The notes under the pieces are model-generated. The model did not search any database, had not been told where the DNA came from, and saw only the letters and a list, made by a program, of their open reading frames with translations. The translations under genes were made by a program, and so were the position numbers. From Vreelandella glaciei (lineage in GTDB: Bacteria > Pseudomonadota > Gammaproteobacteria > Pseudomonadales > Halomonadaceae): DNA of 64,000 nt. The stretch lies in the NCBI RefSeq assembly GCF_013415125.1, contig NZ_JACCDE010000002.1:62001-126000 (forward strand), given 5' to 3'. Of this stretch, positions 43,557 to 52,171 are shown one piece after another. Positions within the stretch are counted from its first letter, which is position 1. Every line of letters begins with the position of its first letter.

Positions 43557-44558
43557 ATGGCAACGTTAACAGCGGCATTCGGCACTTCCCACAGCATCAT
43601 GCTGACATCACGCAAGGAAGACTGGCAATACGGCTTCAAGGCGGTGGATCCCCGCAACCCACATTACTTCGATCGCGAAGGTAACCACCGTACCTATGAG
43701 GAGCTGCTTGCGGTTGCACCTAGCGACTCTGAGGAAATGGTGACCCCGGAGCTGATGGCCGGACGTTTCGATGCGGCCGATGCGGCGATGAACCAGCTCA
43801 GGGAACGGATTGCCAATGCCAAGCTTGATGTACTGCTAGTGGCTGGTGACGATCAGACCGAGCTGTTCAAGATGACCAACATGCCGGCGATCGCCATCTA
43901 CTATGGCGAGACGATTCGCAACGCCAAGCGCGAGGATTTGAGCGAAGAGGACAGCTGGTATCGCCATGCGCGGGCCCAACGCCAGGAGCCTGATGAAGAT
44001 GTGCACTATCCGGTGGACAGTGAGCTCGCCGAATGGCTCATTCGCAGCCTTTCCGACAAGGAATTCGACATCGCTGCCCTATCCGGCCTAGATGAAGATC
44101 AGTTCGAGGGGCATGCTTTCTCCTTTCCTCACCGTCGCTATCTCTCCCATGCCAGGCTGCCCGTCGTGCCGATCATGGTGAACACATTCGATCCACCCAA
44201 CCAGCCCACGGCCAAGCGCTGTGTGGCACTAGGTCGTGCCCTGCGCGAACTGATCAAAGAATACCCGAAGGATCTCAAGGTGGGGATCATGGCCTCCGGT
44301 GGCCTGTCCCACTTTGTGGTTGATGAGGAGTTTGACCATCAGCTGATTGAAGCCTTTCGTAATAGCGATCTGGACTTTCTGGCCTCGATCGATCCTCGGC
44401 GTCTCAAGGCCGGCAGTTCGGAGATCCGGAACTGGATCGTGGTGGCAGCGGCATCTACCGACCTGCAACTGGACTGGGCAGAATATGTGCCTGGGTACCG
44501 TACCCCGGCACTGACGGGTACGGGCTTGTGCTTCGCTAGCTGGAAACCTACGAGCTAA
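43557..44558 (+). CDS. Class III (LigB-type) extradiol ring-cleavage dioxygenase
   Basis: 333 residues from ATG 43557 with AGGAG eight bases before. The LigB fold is shown by TAAFGTSHS with His12 at the same number as the first iron ligand of LigB, and by MASGGLSHFVVDEEFDHQ in the C-terminal half. The NDHxxxF motif of LigB, holding the catalytic histidine, appears here as AGDDQTELF, as in a less-studied branch of the family. Likely reaction: 4,5-type ring opening of a dihydroxy- or trihydroxybenzoate to feed the LigJ-like hydratase and RraA-type aldolases. Substrate unknown. No LigA-like small subunit is visible. Confidence 0.78.
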   Translation: MATLTAAFGTSHSIMLTSRKEDWQYGFKAVDPRNPHYFDREGNHRTYEELLAVAPSDSEEMVTPELMAGRFDAADAAMNQLRERIANAKLDVLLVAGDDQTELFKMTNMPAIAIYYGETIRNAKREDLSEEDSWYRHARAQRQEPDEDVHYPVDSELAEWLIRSLSDKEFDIAALSGLDEDQFEGHAFSFPHRRYLSHARLPVVPIMVNTFDPPNQPTAKRCVALGRALRELIKEYPKDLKVGIMASGGLSHFVVDEEFDHQLIEAFRNSDLDFLASIDPRRLKAGSSEIRNWIVVAAASTDLQLDWAEYVPGYRTPALTGTGLCFASWKPTS

Positions 44559-44575
44559 ATATAAGGGAGGCTAAT

Positions 44576-45247
44576 ATGTCGGATGAATTCCTGACCCGGT
44601 TGCGGCGGCTTGACTGTTGCGCGCTCTCCGATGCCATGGACAAGCTGGGACTGCCCGGTGCTGTGACGGATCTGCACCAATTCTCGGGAGCCAGGCGCAT
44701 TTCGGGACGCGCCATCACCGTCAAGCTGGAAGAGGTCAATGCCTTGCAGGGAAGGTCTTCGGAAGAACCGGTCCGTCACTTGTGCTGCACCGCCATAGAA
44801 ATGGGGAACGGGGGCAATGTAATCGTCGTTGAGCAGCGAACTGGTCTCGATGCGGGGAGCTGGGGTGGATTGCTTTCATTGGGTGCCAAGGTGCGTGGTA
44901 TTGCTGGTGTGGTGGCCGATGGCCCGGTTCGTGACATCGACGAGGCTAGGGATATAGGGTTCCCTGTCTTTGCCCGCACGCTCACTTCGCGCACGGCACG
45001 TGGACGGGTGACTGAGGTTGGTACCAATATCCCCATACAGGTGGGGGAGATCCAAGTCGATGCGGGAGATTATATTGCAGCAGATAACAGTGCTGTGATC
45101 CTGATTCCTGCCACTCATATCGAAGAGGTCATCGAGACCGCCGAGAGGATTGTGCGCAAGGAAGCGGTAATGGCCAAGGCGATATTGGGCAATCAGCCCA
45201 TCGGCGATGTCATGGGTGGAAGTTACGAACACATGCTGGAGACGTGA
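44576..45247 (+). CDS. RraA/LigK-family aldolase (1 of 3)
   Basis: 223-residue protein of the RraA-like class II pyruvate aldolase family (4-hydroxy-4-methyl-2-oxoglutarate / 4-carboxy-4-hydroxy-2-oxoadipate aldolase). The metal/substrate pair Arg119-Asp120 is seen in DGPVRDID, and ADNSAVILIP occupies the C-terminal loop. The family cleaves 4-carboxy-4-hydroxy-2-oxoadipate to pyruvate and oxaloacetate, the step after LigJ. GGGAGG precedes the ATG. It ends overlapping the second copy. Confidence 0.82.
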   Translation: MSDEFLTRLRRLDCCALSDAMDKLGLPGAVTDLHQFSGARRISGRAITVKLEEVNALQGRSSEEPVRHLCCTAIEMGNGGNVIVVEQRTGLDAGSWGGLLSLGAKVRGIAGVVADGPVRDIDEARDIGFPVFARTLTSRTARGRVTEVGTNIPIQVGEIQVDAGDYIAADNSAVILIPATHIEEVIETAERIVRKEAVMAKAILGNQPIGDVMGGSYEHMLET

Positions 45248-45912
45248 TGATGAGCGAGAAAAACGACAAGAACGTGTCGCGAGCGGCGAAGCTGGACACC
45301 GCAACCTTGAGCGATGCGCTAGACAAGCATGGTATCAATGGTCAGTGTTATCGGATTGCCCCGCGCGATAACTCCTTCCGCCTGGCCGGAAGAGCCTACA
45401 CTCTACAGTATGGCCCGGCCAGCAACCCTCCTGGTACCGTGGGAGATTACATAGACGATGTGCCGCCTGGCAGTGTGCTTGTACTGGACAATCAGGGGCG
45501 CGACGATGCCACTGTATGGGGCGATATCCTTACCGAGATAGCACACCGTCGCGGTATTGCCGGTACAGTCATCGACGGCTTCTGTCGGGATGTAGCGCTG
45601 TGCCGTGAACTTGACTATCCGGTCTATGCACGTGGTCACTGGATGCGTACCGGCAAGGATCGAGTCCAGGTCGAGGCCACTAATGTGCCGGTAAATATCG
45701 GTCATGCTCGGGTGGCACCCGGAGATCTATTGCGTGGGGATGCCGATGGGGTAGTGGTAATCCCCCAAGAGCACGAAGAGGCGGTACTGGCCACTGCCGA
45801 GGATATCGAGGCAGCCGAGAATAGCATTCGCGAAGCGGCACGAAGTGGCATGCGCCTGGACGAGGCACGTGTCCAGTTTCGTTATCACCAGCTGCAGACT
45901 GCTGAGCAGTGA
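45247..45912 (+). CDS. RraA/LigK-family aldolase (2 of 3)
   Basis: 221 residues if started at 45247 (TGATG overlap with copy 1); 45250 is equally possible. Arg114-Asp115 (DGFCRDV) and GDADGVVVIPQEHEEAV fit the aldolase consensus better than copy 1 does. N-terminal region SRAAKLDTATLSDALDKHG is shared in style with both neighbours, but the three are clearly different in sequence, so this is old divergence, not recent duplication. Confidence 0.82.
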   Translation: MMSEKNDKNVSRAAKLDTATLSDALDKHGINGQCYRIAPRDNSFRLAGRAYTLQYGPASNPPGTVGDYIDDVPPGSVLVLDNQGRDDATVWGDILTEIAHRRGIAGTVIDGFCRDVALCRELDYPVYARGHWMRTGKDRVQVEATNVPVNIGHARVAPGDLLRGDADGVVVIPQEHEEAVLATAEDIEAAENSIREAARSGMRLDEARVQFRYHQLQTAEQ

Positions 45913-45924
45913 GGAGAGACCACC

Positions 45925-46551
45925 ATGACAATCAGTGACGAAATGTTGCGTCGAGCTTCCAGGCTGCCTACGGCAACGCTGCATGAGGCTTTTGGCAAAC
46001 GCGGTAACTTGCCTTCCGCCATTAAGCCGGTGTCTCCAAACTTTCGGGTCTGTGGTCGGGCGGTGACGGTACATGGACCTGGTGGAGACAATGTCTGGAT
46101 CCACCGTGCCATATACGAGGCCCAGCCGGGCGATGTGCTGGTAATATGCACGAACAGCTCCTACGAGCATGGCTACTGGGGTGAAATCATGTCCACGGCG
46201 GCGCTGGAGCGCGGGCTTGCCGGTGTGGTCATCGACGGCGGTGCACGTGATGGCGCTTTGCTCGCCGAATTCGGCTTTCCTGTTTTCTCGCGTGGGCTGT
46301 GCATCAAAGGGACCGGTAAGGATCTTGATGCAGTGGCCTGTATCAACAAGCCGGTAATGATCGGTGACGTCGTGGTCACGGCGGGCGACCTTGTTGTGGG
46401 AGACGGGGATGGGGTTGTGGCCATCCCTCAGGCGGAGGTCGACGACGTGCTGGAGCGGGCCGAATGTCGTGAGGATGACGAAGCGAGCATACTCGAGCGT
46501 CTGCGGCAGGGCGAATCCACTCTGGCGATCTATGGTTGGGTTTTGCCATGA
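45925..46551 (+). CDS. RraA/LigK-family aldolase (3 of 3)
   Basis: 208 residues; AGGAGAG lies about seven bases before the ATG. Arg108-Asp109 (DGGARDG), WGEIMSTAALERG and GDGDGVVAIPQAEVDDV agree with the HMG/CHA aldolase pattern; of the three this copy looks most like a standard GalC/LigK enzyme. The stop overlaps the crotonase start (ATGA). Three consecutive family members suggest either a hetero-oligomer or separate substrates. Confidence 0.82.
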   Translation: MTISDEMLRRASRLPTATLHEAFGKRGNLPSAIKPVSPNFRVCGRAVTVHGPGGDNVWIHRAIYEAQPGDVLVICTNSSYEHGYWGEIMSTAALERGLAGVVIDGGARDGALLAEFGFPVFSRGLCIKGTGKDLDAVACINKPVMIGDVVVTAGDLVVGDGDGVVAIPQAEVDDVLERAECREDDEASILERLRQGESTLAIYGWVLP

Positions 46552-47306
46552 GTGGAACCTTGCCGTCACTGATAGTTGAAAAGGGTGTAGCGAATCTACA
46601 GTTGGAGCGGCCGGAACAGGCCAACCGTCTGGGGAATGACGACCTGGAGCAGCTCCTGGAACATTTCGAAACGATCGAAGCCGATCCGGCCATACGCGTA
46701 GTGGTGCTTCGTGCCCGTGGCAAGTATTTCTGCGCCGGCTATCACCTGAAAGACCTGGAATCGGGTGGGGATGACGGTCGCTTCGAGGCGGTGGCTCGGG
46801 GTCTTGAGGACTTGCGGCCGGTGACCATTGCCGCGGTTCAGGGCGGAGTCTATGGTGGAGCCTCCGACCTGCTCCTGGCCTGTGACTTTCGGGTGGGGAG
46901 CCTATCTGCCGAGGTGGCGATGCCGGCGGTACGCTTCGGTCTACATCTCTACGGTAGCCTGTTGGAGCGCTACGTTAGCCGTCTGGGCCTGAACACGGCT
47001 AAGCGATTGATCCTGGCGGCAGAGAAACTTTCTGCTGAGGACATGCTTCGCGTTGGGTTCCTTACCCATCTGGTGGAGGAGCCCCGGGAGCTGGATGACA
47101 CGGTTGAGGAACTGGCCGAGCGGCTGGTGGGGTTGGCTCCCTTGGCAATGAAGGGTATGAAGCGCCACCTGAATGAGATCGCCCGGGGTGGGCTGGACCT
47201 CGCGTCGCTGCAGGAAGATATTTCGCACTGTATTGAGTCCAACGACTTGGCTGAAGGCCTGCGCGCTCTGCAGGAGCGGCGGCCCCCGTGTTTTAGTGGA
47301 CGGTAA
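46548..47306 (+). CDS. Enoyl-CoA hydratase/isomerase-family protein (crotonase)
   Basis: 252 residues. GKYFCAGYHLKDLE and AAVQGGVYGGASDLLLACD are the two oxyanion-hole segments. The second active-site Glu of standard hydratases (near VKAIG/ G-E-P-V in MPAVRFGLHLYG) is not in its usual setting, so an isomerase, hydrolase or retro-aldol action as in feruloyl-CoA hydratase/lyase relatives is possible. Last gene of the operon that begins at 33009; an AT-rich gap with a strong palindrome follows. Confidence 0.8.
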   Translation: MSGTLPSLIVEKGVANLQLERPEQANRLGNDDLEQLLEHFETIEADPAIRVVVLRARGKYFCAGYHLKDLESGGDDGRFEAVARGLEDLRPVTIAAVQGGVYGGASDLLLACDFRVGSLSAEVAMPAVRFGLHLYGSLLERYVSRLGLNTAKRLILAAEKLSAEDMLRVGFLTHLVEEPRELDDTVEELAERLVGLAPLAMKGMKRHLNEIARGGLDLASLQEDISHCIESNDLAEGLRALQERRPPCFSGR

Positions 47307-47489
47307 AATTTGACTGGAGCTAGTTAGAAACGGCCAGTTCGCGAACCTATGAGATTTCGACGATGGATGGATGGGCGGGTAAATTAATTAATAATCAATA
47401 ACTTATTGTATTTTAAAAGACGTACGGTACAGTTTCTCATGATTTATAATGGAGACTAAAGTCTAATAAAAAGCGAGTGGTATTTTTCA

Positions 47490-47514
47490 TTTATATAAGT
47501 GAAGCTTATATAAA
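47490..47514. promoter_or_regulatory. Inverted repeat before the TAXI-TRAP operon
   Basis: Perfect ten-base arms TTTATATAAG and CTTATATAAA with spacer TGAAG, 89-113 bases before the TAXI gene, in an otherwise gene-free AT-rich gap (47307-47602). The CTTATATAA core recurs in the palindrome before the porin at 54.5 kb and upstream of the MarR gene at 31.0 kb. Confidence 0.6.
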
Positions 47515-47602
47515 GGTTGCTGATAAAAATGCGATCTTCATACCGTCTAGTTCTGCCTGCAGCAACCAGAGTCGATAACAACTACAAGAGGTAACCAGTA
47601 TC

Positions 47603-48760
47603 ATGCAATTTAAAACTCGTAATCTAATCGGTGTGTGTGCCCTCGGCTTGGGCCTACCTCTCTCCGCTCAAGCGGAACCGGAATTTCCGCGTGTGTCGAT
47701 GTGGACGGCCTACGACACAGGATCCACCTACTATATTCAGGCCTCCGCGCTAGGCGGTTTGCTGAAAGAGCATGCAGGCAGCAACATCCGCATTATCCCT
47801 GGTCGTAATGATATCGCCCGCATGACTCCGCTTAAAAGCGGGCAGGCTGATTATACCATGAGCGGGATCGCCGCATACTTCGCCCAGGAAGGGGTAATGT
47901 TGTTCAACTCCCAGAAATGGGGTCCACAGCCTCTGCGGGTGGTCGCCGCCAACTTTGGCAATCAGGCGATCGGTCTGGCCGCTGCGGGTGATGCCGATAT
48001 CGAGACGCCTGCCGATCTAGAGGGCAAAAAAATCGTTTATGTGCTCGGAGGCGATGCCATGAACATGACCACCGCTGCCGTGCTGGCGTATGGCGGGCTT
48101 ACCTGGGATGACGTTAGAAAGGTTGAGGTCGGTAGTCCCCTCGAAGCTATCGATGCGGTGCTTGACGGAACGGCTGATGCCATGCCGGGCTCAACCGGCA
48201 ACCCATTGATTGAACGACTGACCACAAGTCCTCGCGGGCATGCCTGGGTGCAACTACCCAACGAGACCCCTAAGCAGCAAGAGAAGTGGGAGCAGGTCCA
48301 GGAAGTGGCACCGTTTTATCGGTCCATAACCGCCACCGAGGGCAATGCCGTCTCTGAGGAAGAACCTTGGTATAGCGGTGGTTATGCGCTGCCCATCATG
48401 GCCACCATGGCCAATCAGGAGGCTGACGAGGTCTATGCTTTGGTCAAGTTTCTCAATGAGCATTATGACCAACTAAATCGACAGGCTCCATCGGCAGAAG
48501 GCTGGAACCTAGAGAGCCAGGACTTCACCTGGATCATGCCCTATCACGAAGGAGTCATTCGTTATTTCGAGGAACAAGGGGTCTGGACTGACGAGTATCA
48601 GAAGCACCAAGATGAGCTGATTCGGCGTCAGGAGGTGTTAAGTGAAGCATGGCAGCAGTATATGGCCAGCATTGGCAGCAATGACTTTCAGCCTGTGACT
48701 TGGAGTGAACAGCGCTTAACGGCACTGGAAGATGCCGGTTTAGCCCCGGGTCTACGGTAA
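47603..48760 (+). CDS. TAXI-family TRAP transporter substrate-binding protein
   Basis: 385 residues with a signal peptide (MQFKTRNLIGVCALGLGLPL, cut after AQA near residue 24). The mature start SMWTAYDTGSTYYIQASALG and IPGRNDIARMTPLKSGQADY mark the TAXI (TRAP-associated extracytoplasmic immunogenic) type, which is unrelated to DctP in sequence. AGAGGTAA precedes the ATG. It is followed after 71 bases by a fused 4TM-12TM permease, the normal partner. Confidence 0.88.
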   Translation: MQFKTRNLIGVCALGLGLPLSAQAEPEFPRVSMWTAYDTGSTYYIQASALGGLLKEHAGSNIRIIPGRNDIARMTPLKSGQADYTMSGIAAYFAQEGVMLFNSQKWGPQPLRVVAANFGNQAIGLAAAGDADIETPADLEGKKIVYVLGGDAMNMTTAAVLAYGGLTWDDVRKVEVGSPLEAIDAVLDGTADAMPGSTGNPLIERLTTSPRGHAWVQLPNETPKQQEKWEQVQEVAPFYRSITATEGNAVSEEEPWYSGGYALPIMATMANQEADEVYALVKFLNEHYDQLNRQAPSAEGWNLESQDFTWIMPYHEGVIRYFEEQGVWTDEYQKHQDELIRRQEVLSEAWQQYMASIGSNDFQPVTWSEQRLTALEDAGLAPGLR

Positions 48761-48831
48761 ACGCCCAATAACGTCTGCCGGTTCGGCGCTAAGCCGGGCC
48801 GGAACCTCTCAGCCTACTCAACAATGAGGCC

Positions 48832-50784
48832 ATGACGATGACGGAAAGTCAATCCATCCGTACCCCTCTAGTACGCCGCGTTCTGATGTTGGTTGCCATC
48901 TTGGCGACGCTAGCTTCTATCTACCAGATATTCAATCTTGGCTTTTATGCCGGATTCTCGATGTTCGGGGTGCAGTATATCTACCTATTGTTGACGATGC
49001 TGTTGCCGGTCGTATTCCTGGCTATTCCTGCCAGCTTGGGAGAGCGTACCAAGCGAGTGCCCTGGTACGACTGGGGGCTGGCGGTGGTGAGCCTAGGCTG
49101 CTGCGCTTTCTTTACCTTCAACTCCATCAATGCGGTCAACCAAGGTTGGGAGTTTTCGGCACCCGAGTACGTTGTATGGATGAGCTATCTGATGTGGGCG
49201 CTGACGCTTGAAGCTACCCGGCGTTGTGGCGGCTGGGCAATCTTCGTGGTTGTACTGCTTATGTCCGCTTTTCCGCTCTATGCGCAAATCTTACCTGACA
49301 GCATGGCAGCTATGTCCACTCCGATCAGTTATGTGGCTATCTACCATGCCTTGAGCGCCGAGAGCATTCTAGGGATCCCTGCCCAGGCGTTCGGCAAACT
49401 GGTGATCGGCTTCCTGTTGTTCGGTACTGCTCTACAGCGTACTGGTGGCGGCAAGTTCTTTATCGATCTGGCCTTTTCTATGCTTGGTAAGGTGCGGGGT
49501 GGTCCTGCTAAAGTTTCAATATTCTCCAGCGGCTTGATGGGCTCCATGTCCGGTAGTGTTATCACTAACGTACTGTCGACTGGTCCGCTTTCCATTCCTG
49601 CTATGCGTAAGGTGGGCTTCACAAAGACCTACGCGGCGGGTGTCGAAACTTGTGCTTCTACAGGCGGGGTGCTAATGCCGCCTGTGATGGGGGCTGCAGC
49701 CTTCATCATGGCCACCTTTCTTGAGATTCCCTATGGACAGATTGCCCTCGCAGCGGCGATTCCCTCGGCGCTCTATTTCTTCGGGCTTTTCGTTCAAATC
49801 GATTTTTATTCAGCGCGCAATAACCTTAAAGGCCTTGAGGAGGAAGAGTTGCCTAGTTTCATAGAAACTTTCAAGGCGGGCTGGCATTACCTTTTCGTGT
49901 TTGCGCTACTGGTGTTCATGTTGCTGCACTTAAACCGGGAGGCGGCTGCACCCTTCTATGCGACCGCGCTATTGATCGCTCTCAACCAGCTCAGGGCCAA
50001 TAATCGCTGGAGCCTCGCCGACCTAAAGGATTTTGTAGAGACTAGTGGACTACGGCTGGCCGAACTCCTGGGGCTGATGGCTGGCATCGGCATGATAATG
50101 GGCGGACTCGCCATTACCGGTCTGTCGGGCACCATCGCCACGGATCTGCTCTACATGGCTGGCGGAGATCCGCTGATCCTGTTGTTAATGGGCGCCTTGA
50201 CGAGCTTCATCCTGGGTATCGGCATGCCGATCACCGCTGCCTATATCTTCTTAGCGATCGCACTGGCTCCCGCTCTGGTCGATGCAGGGCTCAGCCCCTT
50301 GGCGGTACATATGTTCATTCTTTACTGGGGTATGTTGAGTTTCATTACCCCGCCTGTCGCGGTGGGTGCTTTTACCGCTGCCAAAGTCGCTGGTAGCAAT
50401 CCTATGAAGACCGGTTTCATGTCGATGCATCTGGGTAGCATCATCTACTTCATTCCTTTCTTCTTTGTGTTGGAACCTGCTCTTCTTCTTCAAGGGAGTG
50501 CCCTGGAGATCATCAAGGCGATTTTGTCAGCGGTGATCGGGATCTTCCTCGTAGCGGGCGGGCTGCAGGGTTATCTGCCCAAGCTGGGCAACTTCTCCCG
50601 TTCCGGGGCGTTGCAGTGGCCGGTACGTACGCTGTTCATCGCTGGTGGCCTGCTGATCGCCCTGCCTCACAACCCCTTGATCGATATTGGTGAAATCACC
50701 CTTCTGGTGGGAGCCTTGGGCTGTATCCTCGCGGCAACGCTGCTCAGCTTGTTGCGTCGGCGGCCTTGCTCTGTGGCTGGTTAA
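48832..50784 (+). CDS. Fused TRAP permease (4TM/12TM type)
   Basis: 650 residues with about 16 membrane helices: small-subunit-like helices up to about residue 170, then the DctM-like part with GLMGSMSGSVITNVLSTGPL, GGVLMPPVMGAAAFIMA and SFITPPVAVGAFTAAKVAG. Such fused permeases always work with TAXI-type binding proteins. Expected to import the aromatic acid used by the 33-47 kb operon, with Na+ or H+; this is contextual. Confidence 0.9.
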   Translation: MTMTESQSIRTPLVRRVLMLVAILATLASIYQIFNLGFYAGFSMFGVQYIYLLLTMLLPVVFLAIPASLGERTKRVPWYDWGLAVVSLGCCAFFTFNSINAVNQGWEFSAPEYVVWMSYLMWALTLEATRRCGGWAIFVVVLLMSAFPLYAQILPDSMAAMSTPISYVAIYHALSAESILGIPAQAFGKLVIGFLLFGTALQRTGGGKFFIDLAFSMLGKVRGGPAKVSIFSSGLMGSMSGSVITNVLSTGPLSIPAMRKVGFTKTYAAGVETCASTGGVLMPPVMGAAAFIMATFLEIPYGQIALAAAIPSALYFFGLFVQIDFYSARNNLKGLEEEELPSFIETFKAGWHYLFVFALLVFMLLHLNREAAAPFYATALLIALNQLRANNRWSLADLKDFVETSGLRLAELLGLMAGIGMIMGGLAITGLSGTIATDLLYMAGGDPLILLLMGALTSFILGIGMPITAAYIFLAIALAPALVDAGLSPLAVHMFILYWGMLSFITPPVAVGAFTAAKVAGSNPMKTGFMSMHLGSIIYFIPFFFVLEPALLLQGSALEIIKAILSAVIGIFLVAGGLQGYLPKLGNFSRSGALQWPVRTLFIAGGLLIALPHNPLIDIGEITLLVGALGCILAATLLSLLRRRPCSVAG

Positions 50785-50801
50785 AATAGAACTGCCTGAT
50801 C

Positions 50802-52034
50802 ATGAGAGAAGCCATGCCTCTGAGTCCCGGAAAACTTGCCTTACTGGTAGCGGCGAATACCGCCCTCGCGCCTTTGGCAATCGATGCTTACCTACCAGCT
50901 ATGCCTGATTTGGCCGCGGCAGTGGGTGCCAGCATCCATCGTACAGAGCTGTCGATCAGCGTCTTCCTGGTGGGCTTCGCCATCGGCCAGTTGGTTTGCG
51001 GGCCGCTGTCGGACCGACTGGGCCGCAAGCCCCTGCTGTTCTCGGGATTGATGGTCTTCTTGGTGGCCAGTCTGTTGATCCTGCAGGCCAGCAGTCTGGA
51101 GTCGCTGCTATTTTGGCGTTTCGTGCAGGCCTTGGGTGGGGGCGCTAGTGTGGTCAACTCATCGGCCATCGTGCGGGACTGCTTCAGTGGCCGTGAGGCG
51201 GCAAAGGTGATGTCGACCATGGCAATGATCTTGATGCTGGCGCCTCTGGTGGCACCGGCGCTAGGCAGCGTCCTGCTATACCTGTCGGACTGGCGGTTGA
51301 TCTTCGTGTTTCTAGCAGCCTATGCGGCCTTCCTGCTATGGGTAATGAGCCGCTGGCTGCCGGAGACTCGCAGCCCGCATCACCCGCGGGCATCTGGGAT
51401 CCAGGTGCTGCGCAATTACGCCAGCATATTCAGACATCGCGAGGCCATGGGGTACATCTGTGCTGTGGCTATGTCGTTCTCGGGGTTGTTCGCTTTCGTT
51501 ACAGCGTCACCCTTCCTGTATCTGGAGTACTTCGGGGTATCGCCTGCAGTCTATCCGTTGCTGTTCGGGCTCAATGTGCTGCTGATCGCCGCCTCGAGTC
51601 GCCTGAACATCCATCTGTTGCGCCACCGTAGCCCCCTACAGAATCTTTACCTGGGGCTTGGCGTCCAGCTTATGGCTGCTTCCGGCCTGGTCGTCGTGAC
51701 GCTGTTCGACTGGGTATCGCTGATGACGGTAGTCCCCTTGATCATGCTGTTCACCGGCGTTATCGGCTTGATTACCCCCAACGCCATTGCCTCGGTGCTC
51801 GAGTACTTCAGCCATATGAGCGCCACGGCTGCGGCTATGCTCGGTGCCATAAAATTCACATGCGGAGCCTTAGCCGGGATGCTGGTCACTGTCTTCGAAA
51901 TCCCCAGTATCTGGCCGATGGTGCTGACCATGTTCGGTGTCGCCTGTGTCGGTAATCTGGCACTTAGGCTGCTGGCTCCTCCGGTATCGGTGCAGAAAAG
52001 AAAGGGCATGGCCACCGGCCGGAAAAGTGCCTGA
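50802..52034 (+). CDS. Bcr/CflA-family MFS transporter
   Basis: 410 residues, twelve helices. LSISVFLVGFAIGQLVCGPLSDRLGRKPLL is the MFS motif A region; the LVAANTALAPLAIDAYLPAMP N-terminus is typical of the Bcr/CflA drug-exporter branch. It starts 17 bases after the permease and may remove toxic intermediates or carry the substrate. A transport direction cannot be read from sequence. Confidence 0.86.
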   Translation: MREAMPLSPGKLALLVAANTALAPLAIDAYLPAMPDLAAAVGASIHRTELSISVFLVGFAIGQLVCGPLSDRLGRKPLLFSGLMVFLVASLLILQASSLESLLFWRFVQALGGGASVVNSSAIVRDCFSGREAAKVMSTMAMILMLAPLVAPALGSVLLYLSDWRLIFVFLAAYAAFLLWVMSRWLPETRSPHHPRASGIQVLRNYASIFRHREAMGYICAVAMSFSGLFAFVTASPFLYLEYFGVSPAVYPLLFGLNVLLIAASSRLNIHLLRHRSPLQNLYLGLGVQLMAASGLVVVTLFDWVSLMTVVPLIMLFTGVIGLITPNAIASVLEYFSHMSATAAAMLGAIKFTCGALAGMLVTVFEIPSIWPMVLTMFGVACVGNLALRLLAPPVSVQKRKGMATGRKSA

Positions 52035-52171
52035 CATACCCCTTTTCGACAAGATATGAGTCACTGCAGATAGTGATAATAAGCATGAAGGTCTCTCTTT
52101 GAGGCGGGTTCGGTGAACGATTCCAGCGGTCAGGTATAACGCGCACAATAATAACGAGTGGAGTCTTTTGT

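Noticed and set aside
33009..47306. Steroid (cholate/cholesterol) degradation cluster
   Set aside because: The CoA module is similar, but ketosteroid dehydrogenase, 9-alpha-hydroxylase, HsaC-type dioxygenase and other ring genes are absent, and LigJ/LigK-type genes point to benzoate-type rings.
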